Shown piece by piece: positions 1-7,130 of a DNA stretch of 8,587 nt. The notes under the pieces are model-generated. The model was not told the origin of the DNA, searched no databases, and saw nothing but the letters and a program-made list of their open reading frames with translations. Every line of letters starts with the position of its first letter. Position 1 is the first letter of the stretch. Made by a program: the position numbers and the translations under genes. Origin of the DNA: CAZLIC01 sp964559535 (GTDB taxonomy: Bacteria; Pseudomonadota; Alphaproteobacteria; Rhodobacterales; Rhodobacteraceae); contig CAZLIC010000124.1 of NCBI GenBank assembly GCA_964559535.1, positions 1 to 8,587 on the forward strand, written 5' to 3'.

Positions 1-1061
1 TCGGCGCGGGTCTTCTCGTACATCTCGGTGATGCCGTCGCCCTGCGCCAGCTTCGCGCGGTGGCCATAGCGCACGCCGTCATAGCGGGCGAGGTTCGACG
101 ATGCCTCGGCCGGCGCGATCACGTAATAGGCAGGCAGCGCGTACTTCGTGTGCGGCAGCGAGATGTCGCGGATCACCGCGCCCGCGTCGCGCATCATCTC
201 GATGCCGCGGGCCCACAGCGCGTCAATCTCGGCGGGCATGCCGTCCATGCGGTATTCGCGCGGGATGCCGATGACCTTGCCGCGGATGTCGCCGGTCAGC
301 GCCGCCTCGAAATCGGGCACGGCCAGATCGGCGCTGGTGGAATCCTTCGGGTCATGCCCCGCCATGCCGCGCAGCAGGATGGCCGCATCGCGCACCGACT
401 TGGCCATGGGCCCGGCTTGGTCCAGCGAACTGGCAAAGGCCACGATGCCCCAGCGCGACACACGGCCATAGGTCGGCTTGATCCCCACGATGCCGGTGAA
501 TGCCGCGGGCTGGCGGATGGACCCGCCGGTGTCGGTGCCGGTGGCGCCCAGGCACAGGTCGGCCGCCACCGCCGCCGCGCTGCCGCCCGACGACCCGCCC
601 GGGGTCAGCGGCATTTCGTCGTTGCCGCGCCGCCACGGGTTCACCACATTGCCATAGCAGGACGTCTCGTTCGACGACCCCATGGCAAATTCGTCCATGT
701 TCAGCTTGCCCAGCATCACCGCGCCAGCGGCAAACAGCTGCGCCGTGACCGTCGATTCATACTCGGGCCGGAACCCTGCCAGGATGTTCGACGCCGCCTG
801 CGACGGTACGCCCCTGGTGCAGAACAGGTCCTTGATCCCCAGCGGAATCCCGCACAGGTCGGGCGCATCGCCCGCTGCCAGCCGCGCATCTGCCGCGCGC
901 GCCTGGTCCAGCGCGATCTCGGGCGTGGGGTGGACGAAGGCGTTCAGGTCGCCGCCGGCATCCATTGCCGTCAGGCAGGCCATGGTCAGGTCCACCGCAG
1001 TGATCTCGCCCTTGCGCAGCGCGTCCCGCGCCACGGCGATAGTCATTTCGTTAAGGCTCAT
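1..1061 (-). CDS. gatA: Glutamyl/aspartyl-tRNA amidotransferase subunit A (partial, C-terminus outside window)
   Basis: This is the catalytic amidase subunit of GatCAB, which releases ammonia from glutamine and amidates Glu-tRNA(Gln) or Asp-tRNA(Asn) in the cytoplasm. About 353 codons are visible. GatA is usually near 490 residues, so about 140 C-terminal residues lie beyond position 1. The amidase-signature catalytic residues are visible: Lys77 in GIPLGIKDLF, the cis-Ser at 157 in PGGSSGGSAAA, and nucleophile Ser181 in DTGGSIRQPA. The 24-residue Ser-Ser spacing is the one I know from characterised GatA proteins. The start ATG at 1061 overlaps the gatC stop as ATGA, so the two are translationally coupled. 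The protein begins MSLNEMTIAVARDAL, normal for the family. Nothing looks damaged in the visible part. The identification is very secure. Confidence 0.97.
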   Translation of the reverse strand, partial: MSLNEMTIAVARDALRKGEITAVDLTMACLTAMDAGGDLNAFVHPTPEIALDQARAADARLAAGDAPDLCGIPLGIKDLFCTRGVPSQAASNILAGFRPEYESTVTAQLFAAGAVMLGKLNMDEFAMGSSNETSCYGNVVNPWRRGNDEMPLTPGGSSGGSAAAVAADLCLGATGTDTGGSIRQPAAFTGIVGIKPTYGRVSRWGIVAFASSLDQAGPMAKSVRDAAILLRGMAGHDPKDSTSADLAVPDFEAALTGDIRGKVIGIPREYRMDGMPAEIDALWARGIEMMRDAGAVIRDISLPHTKYALPAYYVIAPAEASSNLARYDGVRYGHRAKLAQGDGITEMYEKTRA

Positions 1062-1345
1062 TCCACCACCTTCGGCACCGCAAAGAACCCCTCGCGCGCA
1101 TCGGGCGCATTCTTCAGCACGGCCGCCGGATAGCCCCCGTCCGTGACACCATCGGCACGCCGCTTCAGCCGCATCGGCGTCACGCTGACCATGGGCTCGA
1201 TCCCGGTCACATCCACCTCGTTCAGCTGCTCCATGAACGACAGGATGCCAGACAGTTCCTGCGCCACGCGCGGCAGGTCCGCCTCGTCCACCCGGATGCG
1301 GGCAAGTTTCGCCACCTTGCGGGCGGTGTCGGTGTCGATGGCCAT
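1058..1345 (-). CDS. gatC: Glutamyl/aspartyl-tRNA amidotransferase subunit C
   Basis: This is the small subunit of GatCAB, which wraps around GatA and stabilises its contact with GatB. It has 95 residues, the normal family length. Family features are visible in order: an N-terminal helix with the VAKLARIRVDE motif (about residues 11-21), the ELSGILSFMEQLNEVD helix (about 30-45), the turn TGIEPMVSVTPM (about 47-58), then the C-terminal VLKNAPDAREGFFAVPKVVE tail that threads into GatA. The start ATG at 1345 is preceded by GGGAA with 5-base spacing (plus-strand 1351-1355). It is the first gene of the gatCA operon and shares an ATGA overlap with gatA. It diverges from the cyclase genes. Confidence 0.97.
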   Translation of the reverse strand: MAIDTDTARKVAKLARIRVDEADLPRVAQELSGILSFMEQLNEVDVTGIEPMVSVTPMRLKRRADGVTDGGYPAAVLKNAPDAREGFFAVPKVVE

Positions 1346-1372
1346 GGGCGTTCCCGATGTTCTGGACGGTGC

Positions 1373-1401
1373 CGTTTACCCGTGCGGGCCGGGCCATGCA
1401 A
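1373..1401 (-). promoter_or_regulatory. Possible weak promoter for gatCA
   Basis: On the minus strand TTGCAT (1401-1396) and TAAACG (1378-1373) are separated by exactly 17 bases. Each hexamer matches the sigma-70 consensus at only 3 of 6 positions. Transcription would start near 1366, leaving a leader of about 20 bases that contains the gatC ribosome binding site. The spacing and position are reasonable but the motif match is weak. Confidence 0.25.
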
Positions 1402-1430
1402 GGCAGGCCGGGGAAGCGCTCCAATGCCGT

Positions 1431-1459
1431 TTGGCCCCGTCCCCGCAGGGTGATATACG
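1431..1459 (+). promoter_or_regulatory. Predicted extended -10 promoter of the cyclase pair (leaderless)
   Basis: TTGGCC (1431-1436) and TATACG (1454-1459) are 17 bases apart, each matching the sigma-70 consensus at 4 of 6 positions. A TG at 1451-1452 stands one base before the -10, giving the extended -10 pattern TGN. Counting seven bases from the end of the -10 puts +1 at 1466, the A of the cyclase start codon. No Shine-Dalgarno lies at a workable distance; the nearest, AGGG at 1447-1450, is 15 bases away. This suggests a leaderless mRNA. It rests on motif reading only. Confidence 0.45.
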
Positions 1460-1465
1460 CGCCCC

Positions 1466-3238
1466 ATGACCACGCCCCGCACCCAGCGCCGCCTTGCCGC
1501 GATCCTTGCCGCCGATGTGGTCGGCTATTCGCGGCTGATGGGCGCCGACGAGGCAGGGACGCTGTCCGCCCTGCGCGCGCGGTGGAAAGATGTGCTGACG
1601 CCCACCGTCGCGCGCTTCCGCGGCCGGGTCGTGAAGGTGATGGGCGACGGGGTGCTGGTCGAGTTCGCCAGCGCCGTCGATGCCGTCGAATGCGCCGTGG
1701 CGGTGCAGGCGGCGTTGTCCGCACGCAACCAGGACCTGCCCGAAAGCAGGCGGATCGTGCTGCGCATCGGGATCAACCTTGGTGAGGTGGTGGTCGAGGG
1801 ATCCGACCTGTACGGTGACGGCGTCAACATCGCGGCGCGGCTGGAAGGGGTGGCGGAACCGGGCGGCATTGCCGTTTCGGCAAAGGTGATGGCCGAAGTG
1901 CAGGGAAAGTTGGGCGTGGCCTTCGCGGATTCCGGCGAAATGGCTCTGAAGAACATCGCGCACCCGTTGCGCGTCTACCGGATTGGTCCTGCCGCAGACC
2001 AGACCGCAGAAGCTCCGGCATCATCCGCCCAGGCAAAACCGTCGATTGCAGTTCTGCCCTTCACCAACCTGAGCGGCGAGCACGACCAGGAATTCTTCTC
2101 GGACGGCATCACCGAGGACATCATCACCGAGCTGTCGCGCTTTCGCGAACTTTTCGTCATCGCGCGCAATTCGTCCTTCACCTACAAGGGGCGCGCGGTG
2201 AACGTGAAGCAGGTCGGGCGCGAACTGGGCGTCAACTACGCGCTGGAAGGCAGCGTCCGGCGCGCCGGAAACCGGGTCCGGATCACCGCGCAGCTGATCG
2301 ACTGCGAGACGGACAGCCATATCTGGGCGGATCGGTACGACGGCGATCTGGCGGACGTCTTTGCCCTGCAGGACGAAATCACCCGCAAGATCGTGGGCAT
2401 GCTGACCGTCGGGCTGGAGAATGACGCGCTGGAACGCGCCCGCCGCAAACCGCCCGAAAGCCTGATCGCCTACGATCACTGGCTGCGCGGCAAGCGCCTG
2501 TTGTGGACCGATGGTCAGGACAACCTGAATGCGCGGCGGCACTTCGAGAATGCCGCCCGCATCGATCCCGGTTACTCGCGGGCGTATTCAGGCCTTGCCG
2601 TCACCTGGCAGATGGAGGCGCTGGGGTTCTGGAATGCCGATGACTGGCGCCCGTTCTACGGCAAGGCACTTGAATACGGTGAGAAAGCGCTGGAACTCGA
2701 CGACTCGGACTATCAGGCGCATATCGCCATTGCCTGGCCGATCCTGTATCGCGGCGACTATGCGCGCATGAAACGGCACATTGACCGTGCCATCATGCTG
2801 AATCCGAATGATGCAGACACGCTGGCAAATGCGTCCTATCTGCTTTCCATGTATGGCGATGGCCCGGCTGCCGTCGCCTGTGCCGAAGCGGCTGCCAAGC
2901 TGAATCCGCGATATCCGGACTGGTACGAAGGGTTCTACGCCACCGCACTGTACGTGGCCCGCCGGTTTGACGAAGCGCTGACCGTGCGCCTGCGGCAACC
3001 GGACTACTTCATCGACTCGACGTTTCACGGCGCTGCCATCCTGGCGCAACTTGGCCGGTTTGCCGAAGCCCGCGAATGGACGGACCGCGCCGTGGGGCGC
3101 CTTGCGTCGCGCTTTGGCGGATTGGAACGTCTGCCGAAAAGCTGCATGCAGATCATGCTTGAGAACAACCCCTACCGGCTGCCGGAAGACCGGGAGCTGT
3201 GGACAAGTTCCATGCGCCTTGCCGGCGTACCGGAATGA
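1466..3238 (+). CDS. Class III adenylate/guanylate cyclase with TolB/FlgO-like and TPR domains (copy 1)
   Basis: This 590-residue protein probably makes cAMP from ATP. Residues 9-173 form a class III cyclase domain. The metal-binding aspartates are D17 (AADVVGYS) and D61 (VMGDGVL), the purine-selecting pair is K57 and D114 (a Lys/Asp pair indicates ATP rather than GTP), and the transition-state pair is N121 and R125 (GVNIAARLE). Residues 191-310 match the TolB-like/FlgO-like domain of COG5616 (PSIAVLPF, FSDGITEDIITELSR, FVIARNSSFTYKGRAV, YALEGSVRRAGNRVRI). Residues from about 335 to the end are helical TPR-like repeats, with signatures such as HFENAARIDPGY and RAIMLNPNDAD, probably a protein-binding regulatory part. 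I see no signal peptide or membrane segment, so it is likely cytoplasmic. The start is supported by alignment with the next gene, which begins with the same register. The TPR half is lower in GC than the same half of copy 2. The stop overlaps the next start as ATGA. Confidence 0.93.
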   Translation: MTTPRTQRRLAAILAADVVGYSRLMGADEAGTLSALRARWKDVLTPTVARFRGRVVKVMGDGVLVEFASAVDAVECAVAVQAALSARNQDLPESRRIVLRIGINLGEVVVEGSDLYGDGVNIAARLEGVAEPGGIAVSAKVMAEVQGKLGVAFADSGEMALKNIAHPLRVYRIGPAADQTAEAPASSAQAKPSIAVLPFTNLSGEHDQEFFSDGITEDIITELSRFRELFVIARNSSFTYKGRAVNVKQVGRELGVNYALEGSVRRAGNRVRITAQLIDCETDSHIWADRYDGDLADVFALQDEITRKIVGMLTVGLENDALERARRKPPESLIAYDHWLRGKRLLWTDGQDNLNARRHFENAARIDPGYSRAYSGLAVTWQMEALGFWNADDWRPFYGKALEYGEKALELDDSDYQAHIAIAWPILYRGDYARMKRHIDRAIMLNPNDADTLANASYLLSMYGDGPAAVACAEAAAKLNPRYPDWYEGFYATALYVARRFDEALTVRLRQPDYFIDSTFHGAAILAQLGRFAEAREWTDRAVGRLASRFGGLERLPKSCMQIMLENNPYRLPEDRELWTSSMRLAGVPE

Positions 3239-5010
3239 CCATGGTCCGCACCAAGCGCCGCCTTGCCGCCATCCTTGCTGCCGATGTCGTGGGCTATTCG
3301 CGCCTGATGCAGGGGGACGAGGACGGAACGCTGGATCGGCTGAAGGCCCTGTGGCGCGACGTGCTGATGCCGAATGTGGAACGGCACCGCGGGCGGGTGG
3401 TCAAGGTGATGGGCGATGGCGTGCTGGTCGAGTTCGGCTCGGCCGTCGATGCGGTGGAATGCGCGGTGGCGCTGCAATCCGGGCTGACCGAGGCGAACGC
3501 CGGGCAGCCCGAGGCCGACCCCGTGCGCCTGCGCATCGGCATTAACCTTGGCGACGTGATCGTGGAAGGACCCGACCTGTACGGTCAGGGCGTGAACATC
3601 GCCGCGCGGCTGGAAGGCATTGCCGATGTGGGCGGCGTCTTCCTGTCGGCCAGTGTCCACGAACAGGTCCGCCGCAAGATGGCGGTCGAATTTGACGACC
3701 TGGGCCTGAAGGCGCTGAAGAACATCGCCGAGCCGCTGCGGGTGTTCCGCATTCGCGGCCTTGGCGCGGCCGAACCGGCCCCCGAAACCGCGGCCCCTGA
3801 GGCTCCGGCGCCGGACCCTGCGCCCCTCGCGCTGCCAGACCGGCCGTCGATCGCCGTGTTGCCCTTTGTCAACATGAGCACCGACCCCGAACACGAATTC
3901 TTCGTGGACGGCCTGACCGAAGACCTGATCACCGACCTGTCGCGCCACCCCGGCCTGTTCGTGATCGCCCGCAACTCGACCTTCGCCTACAAGGGCAGGC
4001 CCACCGACGTGCGCCGCATCGCCCGCGACCTGGGCGTGCGCTACGTTCTGGAAGGCTCGGCCCGCCGCGCCGGGGGCCGGGTGCGCATCAACGTGCAGCT
4101 GATCGACGCCATCGGCGGCGGCCATGTCTGGGCCGAACGCTTTGACCGCGAACTGGCCGACATCTTCGAATTGCAGGACGAGGTCACCGCCCGCATCCGC
4201 GACGCGCTGGTGGGCCAGCTGGTCGCGCCGCCCCCCCGCAACCGCCCGAAAAACATGGAGGCCTATGACCTTTGTGCGCGGGGCCGGGCGCTGCTCGATT
4301 CGTCCTTCGGCTCGGCCGATGCGCTGCGCGAGGCCATGCTGCTGTTGGAACGCGCCATCGACCTTGATCCCGGCTATGCCGAGGCCTGGCGCTGCCTTGC
4401 CCTGACCCGCAACGACGCCTGGACGCACTGCAACATTCCCCTGGACCTGTCGCGCGGCACCGTCCTGCAACTGGCGGAACGCGCCGTGACGCTTGACCCC
4501 GACAGTTCCTCGTGCCGGGCCACCCATGCCCTGCTGCTGGACTACGCGGGGCAGTGGGATGCCGCGCAGGGTGAACACCGGATGGCGCTGCAGCTTGACC
4601 CCAACAACGCCGACGCGATGGTCATGTATGCCGAGTTCCTGCTGTTCGCAGGCCGCCACGCGGAAGCCGAACGCCTGGTCCTGCAGGCCCTGCGGATCAA
4701 CCCGCTGCCCGCGGCGTGGTACCACATGGCGCAAGGCAAGATCCTCTACGCGCTGGGCCAGTACGAAAAGGCCGTGGCGGCGTTGCAACGCCCCGAGGCC
4801 TACCGCTCTGCCGCCCGCCGCTACCTTGCGGCCAGCCTTGCGCAACTGGGCGAAACGGACCGGGCCCGTCAGGAAGCCGACCTGTTCATGGCCGTCAACC
4901 CCTCGTTCTCGATCTCGCACTGGGTGGCCGCCACCGAACATCAGGACGCGGCGACGCTGGCGCATTTCGTCGATGGCTTCCGCAAGGCGGGCCTGCCGGA
5001 AGGGCCCTGA
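3235..5010 (+). CDS. Class III adenylate/guanylate cyclase with TolB/FlgO-like and TPR domains (copy 2)
   Basis: This is a paralogue of the preceding gene with the same architecture, 591 residues from the chosen start. ATG 3235 is preferred over an earlier in-frame ATG at 3199 because it forms an ATGA overlap with the upstream stop and because MTMVRTKRRLAAILAADVV aligns residue for residue with the start of copy 1; ATG 3241 is also possible. All six cyclase residues occur at the same numbers as in copy 1: D17, K57, D61, D114, N121, R125. By hand count 54 of the first 70 residues are identical. A Pro/Ala-rich linker (about 178-202) leads to the TolB/FlgO-like domain (203-322), where about 73 of 120 residues match copy 1 without gaps. 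The TPR region (about 340 to the end, for example LERAIDLDPGYAEAW and ALQLDPNNADAM) is much more diverged, so the copies probably sense different partners. It is likely cytoplasmic and co-transcribed with copy 1. Confidence 0.93.
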   Translation: MTMVRTKRRLAAILAADVVGYSRLMQGDEDGTLDRLKALWRDVLMPNVERHRGRVVKVMGDGVLVEFGSAVDAVECAVALQSGLTEANAGQPEADPVRLRIGINLGDVIVEGPDLYGQGVNIAARLEGIADVGGVFLSASVHEQVRRKMAVEFDDLGLKALKNIAEPLRVFRIRGLGAAEPAPETAAPEAPAPDPAPLALPDRPSIAVLPFVNMSTDPEHEFFVDGLTEDLITDLSRHPGLFVIARNSTFAYKGRPTDVRRIARDLGVRYVLEGSARRAGGRVRINVQLIDAIGGGHVWAERFDRELADIFELQDEVTARIRDALVGQLVAPPPRNRPKNMEAYDLCARGRALLDSSFGSADALREAMLLLERAIDLDPGYAEAWRCLALTRNDAWTHCNIPLDLSRGTVLQLAERAVTLDPDSSSCRATHALLLDYAGQWDAAQGEHRMALQLDPNNADAMVMYAEFLLFAGRHAEAERLVLQALRINPLPAAWYHMAQGKILYALGQYEKAVAALQRPEAYRSAARRYLAASLAQLGETDRARQEADLFMAVNPSFSISHWVAATEHQDAATLAHFVDGFRKAGLPEGP

Positions 5011-5012
5011 CC

Positions 5013-6674
5013 CTAGTCTGCGGCCAGCCACCCCCGGTACCGCACCACCAGCCCCAACCCCAGCGGCGCATGCAGCGCCACGTCGATCCGGAACCGTCCG
5101 GCATCCGCATACTCTCGCGTCTCGCTGACCGGCAGCAGGAAGCGTGGCAGCGGCACCCCCAGCACCCAACCCGCCCGCACCGGAAACCGCAGCGCGCCCG
5201 CTGCGGCCGTCAGACCCAGAAGAAAGGTGAACGGCCCGAACCGTTCGGTCATTCCCGCAGGCGTCGCGCGCAGCACCGACCGGAACCGCCGCCCCGCGAA
5301 GGACCGCACCCACACTTCGCCCCCCTCGAAGGGCCGCTTTTCCACCGTCACCGGCACCGCCGCACCCGGCGCGGGAAAGCGGAACAGCGCCGCAATCACC
5401 CGCGCCGCCAACCCGCGGCCCCGCTCCACCACCGCCTTGCCCCGGAACTGCCGCGGCCCTGCATGGTCATGCGTCGCCCGCACCTCGGCCGGCAGACCGG
5501 CAAACCCCGGCAAGGCGGCAAACAGCGGCACAATCCGCACCTCCTGCCGCCCCACCTCGAAGGCCAATCCCTGCAGCGCCGCCTCGCCATCCTCCAGCGT
5601 CACCACGCCGACCGCCGCGCGGGCGCCCGGCGCAAGGTCCGCCCGACGGCGAACCGCATCCACCCGCGCCTCGCCTCCCCGTTGTGGGGGTCGGGGCACT
5701 GCCACGACGACGGGGGAGGGGGGCGCGGCCTCGGGATGCGCCAGCCTCCGCAACACCGCCCGCGCCGCGACCCCCGGCACGAACGGCCCCTCGCCCTGCC
5801 GCACCACCAGCCGCCAGTCCCGCCGCACCCAGGCCGCACCCACGCGCCCGGTAACCGACACCATCATCCCGCCCTGATCGGTGCCGAACCGCCGCAGCAG
5901 AACCGCCGCGCGGAACACCAGCGACACCAGCCAGCGCGGCATCCCGAACCCCAATCGCCCGCGCAACCATGACAGGACCGCCAGCCCCCAGCCCATCACC
6001 CCCAGCTCCAGCCCGGCGCGGAACACCACCGTCCGCGCGCCAAACGCGCCGGGGAGCAGCCGCTGGTCCGGCACCTCGATCTGCCACCCCCGCCGCAGCA
6101 TACCCGGCCCCAGCCGGTACAGCGCGGGCCCAGACCAGTTGCGCACCGCCACGCGCCGCCCGTCCTGCCAGCCGTCGAACGGCAGCCCGGCGCGCGACAG
6201 GATGCCCTCCACCACCGCCCGCCCCCGCGGCGCCCGGTTGCCGGGCAGGATGGCTCCGTCAATGACTTCGATCCCGTCCATCCCCTGCGCCAGCGCCGCC
6301 ACCGCCGCCGAAGACAGCGCCGGAACCGAGGACACCCCCGACAGCACCACCACCCCCGCCGCCCGTGCCGCCGCGTCCAGCGCGGCGATCCCGGCGCAGA
6401 AGGCGGCGTCATCCGACAGGTCCAGGTAATGCACCCCCCGCGCAACGCAGGCGCGCGCGATGCGCCAGGGGTCCGGCCCCGTCACGGCAAAGGGCCCCGC
6501 CGCATCCACCACCACCTGCGGCGCCTCGGCCCACAAGGCGCCAAGATCACCCGAACGGTCCACCTTCACCGGCCCGCCCCGCGCGCAGGCAATCACCTCG
6601 TGCCCGTCCCGCAGCAGCAGTGCCGCCAGCCGCGACCCGAACACGCCCGAGGCGCCGATGACCGCCACCCTCAT
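5013..6674 (-). CDS. Saccharopine dehydrogenase-like NAD(P)-binding protein fused to DUF4166
   Basis: This 553-residue protein starts with a Rossmann fold (MRVAVIGASGVFGSR, with GxxGxxG at residues 7-13). It continues as a saccharopine-dehydrogenase-like oxidoreductase to about residue 310, with VVVDAAGPFAV (54-64) and YLDLSDD (83-89). A hydrophobic stretch around 215-262 may associate with membrane. Residues from about 383 to the end match DUF4166 as I recall it: FRGKAVVERGRGLAARVIAALFRFP, VPVTVEKRPF, GGEVWVRSFAGRRFRSVL, ERFGPFTF, LPRFLLPVSETREYADAGRFRIDV and VVRYRGWL. The substrate is unknown; true saccharopine dehydrogenase activity is unlikely given the fusion. Residues about 312-346 look like an insertion, partly encoded by a GC-rich palindrome. 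The start ATG overlaps the stop of the DCC gene as ATGA, so it is the last gene of a three-gene operon. It ends 2 bases from the convergent cyclase gene. Confidence 0.85.
   Translation of the reverse strand: MRVAVIGASGVFGSRLAALLLRDGHEVIACARGGPVKVDRSGDLGALWAEAPQVVVDAAGPFAVTGPDPWRIARACVARGVHYLDLSDDAAFCAGIAALDAAARAAGVVVLSGVSSVPALSSAAVAALAQGMDGIEVIDGAILPGNRAPRGRAVVEGILSRAGLPFDGWQDGRRVAVRNWSGPALYRLGPGMLRRGWQIEVPDQRLLPGAFGARTVVFRAGLELGVMGWGLAVLSWLRGRLGFGMPRWLVSLVFRAAVLLRRFGTDQGGMMVSVTGRVGAAWVRRDWRLVVRQGEGPFVPGVAARAVLRRLAHPEAAPPSPVVVAVPRPPQRGGEARVDAVRRRADLAPGARAAVGVVTLEDGEAALQGLAFEVGRQEVRIVPLFAALPGFAGLPAEVRATHDHAGPRQFRGKAVVERGRGLAARVIAALFRFPAPGAAVPVTVEKRPFEGGEVWVRSFAGRRFRSVLRATPAGMTERFGPFTFLLGLTAAAGALRFPVRAGWVLGVPLPRFLLPVSETREYADAGRFRIDVALHAPLGLGLVVRYRGWLAAD
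5674..5719. repeat. GC-rich palindromic element inside the DUF4166 fusion gene
   Basis: The left arm is CCTCCCC (5674-5680) plus GTTGTGG (5681-5687). The right arm is CCACGAC (5702-5708) plus GGGGAGG (5713-5719). The arms pair over 14 positions with one G-T wobble, a 4-base bulge (5709-5712) and a 14-base loop. The reading frame passes through it without a stop and encodes residues about 319-334, a Pro/Val/Arg/Gly-rich segment unlike the surrounding protein. It resembles small palindromic repeats known from alphaproteobacteria. Only one copy is present here, so family membership is inferred. Confidence 0.5.
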
Positions 6675-7063
6675 CCGATCAGCCTTGCGCGGAACGCCGG
6701 GTCCGGCAGCGCGCAGAGGTCACCCCGCCCGAACAGCGCATAGCGGTTCCGCGCCACACGGGCGTACAGCCAGCGCGACAGCGGGCCGGGGATCAGGCGC
6801 AGCAGCCGCAGCCCGTGCCCCCAGCCGCCGGTAAACCGCCCCACCTCGGCCATCGCATCGAAATCCACAAAGGCCCGCCCGCCGTGCAGGAACAGCCAGC
6901 TTTCCGGGTCCACCCTCGAAATTTCGTGCGCCGCCAGCAGGTGCTGACCAAGTGGCGTCTGCACCGGGCAGATGCGGATCGTGCCCGAACGGTCCAGCCG
7001 GTGGATCATCCGCGCGCCGAAACTGCACAGCGCGCAGCCGCCGTCCATCACCGCAATCGGCAT
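6671..7063 (-). CDS. DCC-family (DUF393) thiol-disulfide oxidoreductase-like protein
   Basis: This small protein has 130 residues from the chosen start, the usual length for the family. The family signature DGxCxxC is present as MDGGCALC, with Cys10 and Cys13. The second family signature is also clear: RLIPGPLSRWLYARVARNRYALFGRGDLC (about 89-117). The family is predicted to have a thioredoxin-like fold and is often annotated as thiol-disulfide oxidoreductase, but its substrates are mostly unknown. The start at 7063 has GGAAG five bases upstream. An ATG at 7075 with AGGG eight bases upstream is an almost equal alternative that would add four residues. The gene lies 67 bases downstream of the ceramidase gene and overlaps the next start as ATGA, so the three are probably one operon. 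No signal peptide is seen, so it is likely cytoplasmic. Confidence 0.88.
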   Translation of the reverse strand: MPIAVMDGGCALCSFGARMIHRLDRSGTIRICPVQTPLGQHLLAAHEISRVDPESWLFLHGGRAFVDFDAMAEVGRFTGGWGHGLRLLRLIPGPLSRWLYARVARNRYALFGRGDLCALPDPAFRARLIG

Positions 7064-7130
7064 GCTGTCTTCCATGGCGCACACCCTAGGCCGCCAATGC
7101 GCAAAGGTCAGCGCGGCAGAAGGTGGCAGG

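Noticed and set aside
60..1133. A 357-codon plus-strand open frame antisense to gatA and gatC
   Set aside because: gatA and gatC are certain on the other strand. The translation is His/Arg/Gly-rich and matches nothing I know.
1346..1465. Small RNA or riboswitch in the gatC/cyclase gap
   Set aside because: Only short GC-rich self-complementarity is seen, with no T-run and no recognisable aptamer. The gap is explained by divergent promoters.
3199..3234. Earlier in-frame ATG for cyclase copy 2, adding 12 residues
   Set aside because: It would overlap copy 1 by 40 bases, and the extra residues do not align with copy 1. ATG 3235 gives the ATGA overlap and an exact start-to-start alignment.
3172..5313. 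A very long open frame on the minus strand (713 codons) opposite the second cyclase gene
   Set aside because: It mirrors a confidently identified gene, has an Arg/Gly/Ala/His-rich low-complexity translation with no recognisable domain, and crosses into the convergent DUF4166 gene. Such shadow frames are common in high-GC DNA.
4716..5972. A 418-codon plus-strand open frame spanning the end of cyclase 2 and the DUF4166 gene
   Set aside because: It runs out of frame through one real gene and antisense through another, and its translation is Pro/Arg/His-rich low complexity.
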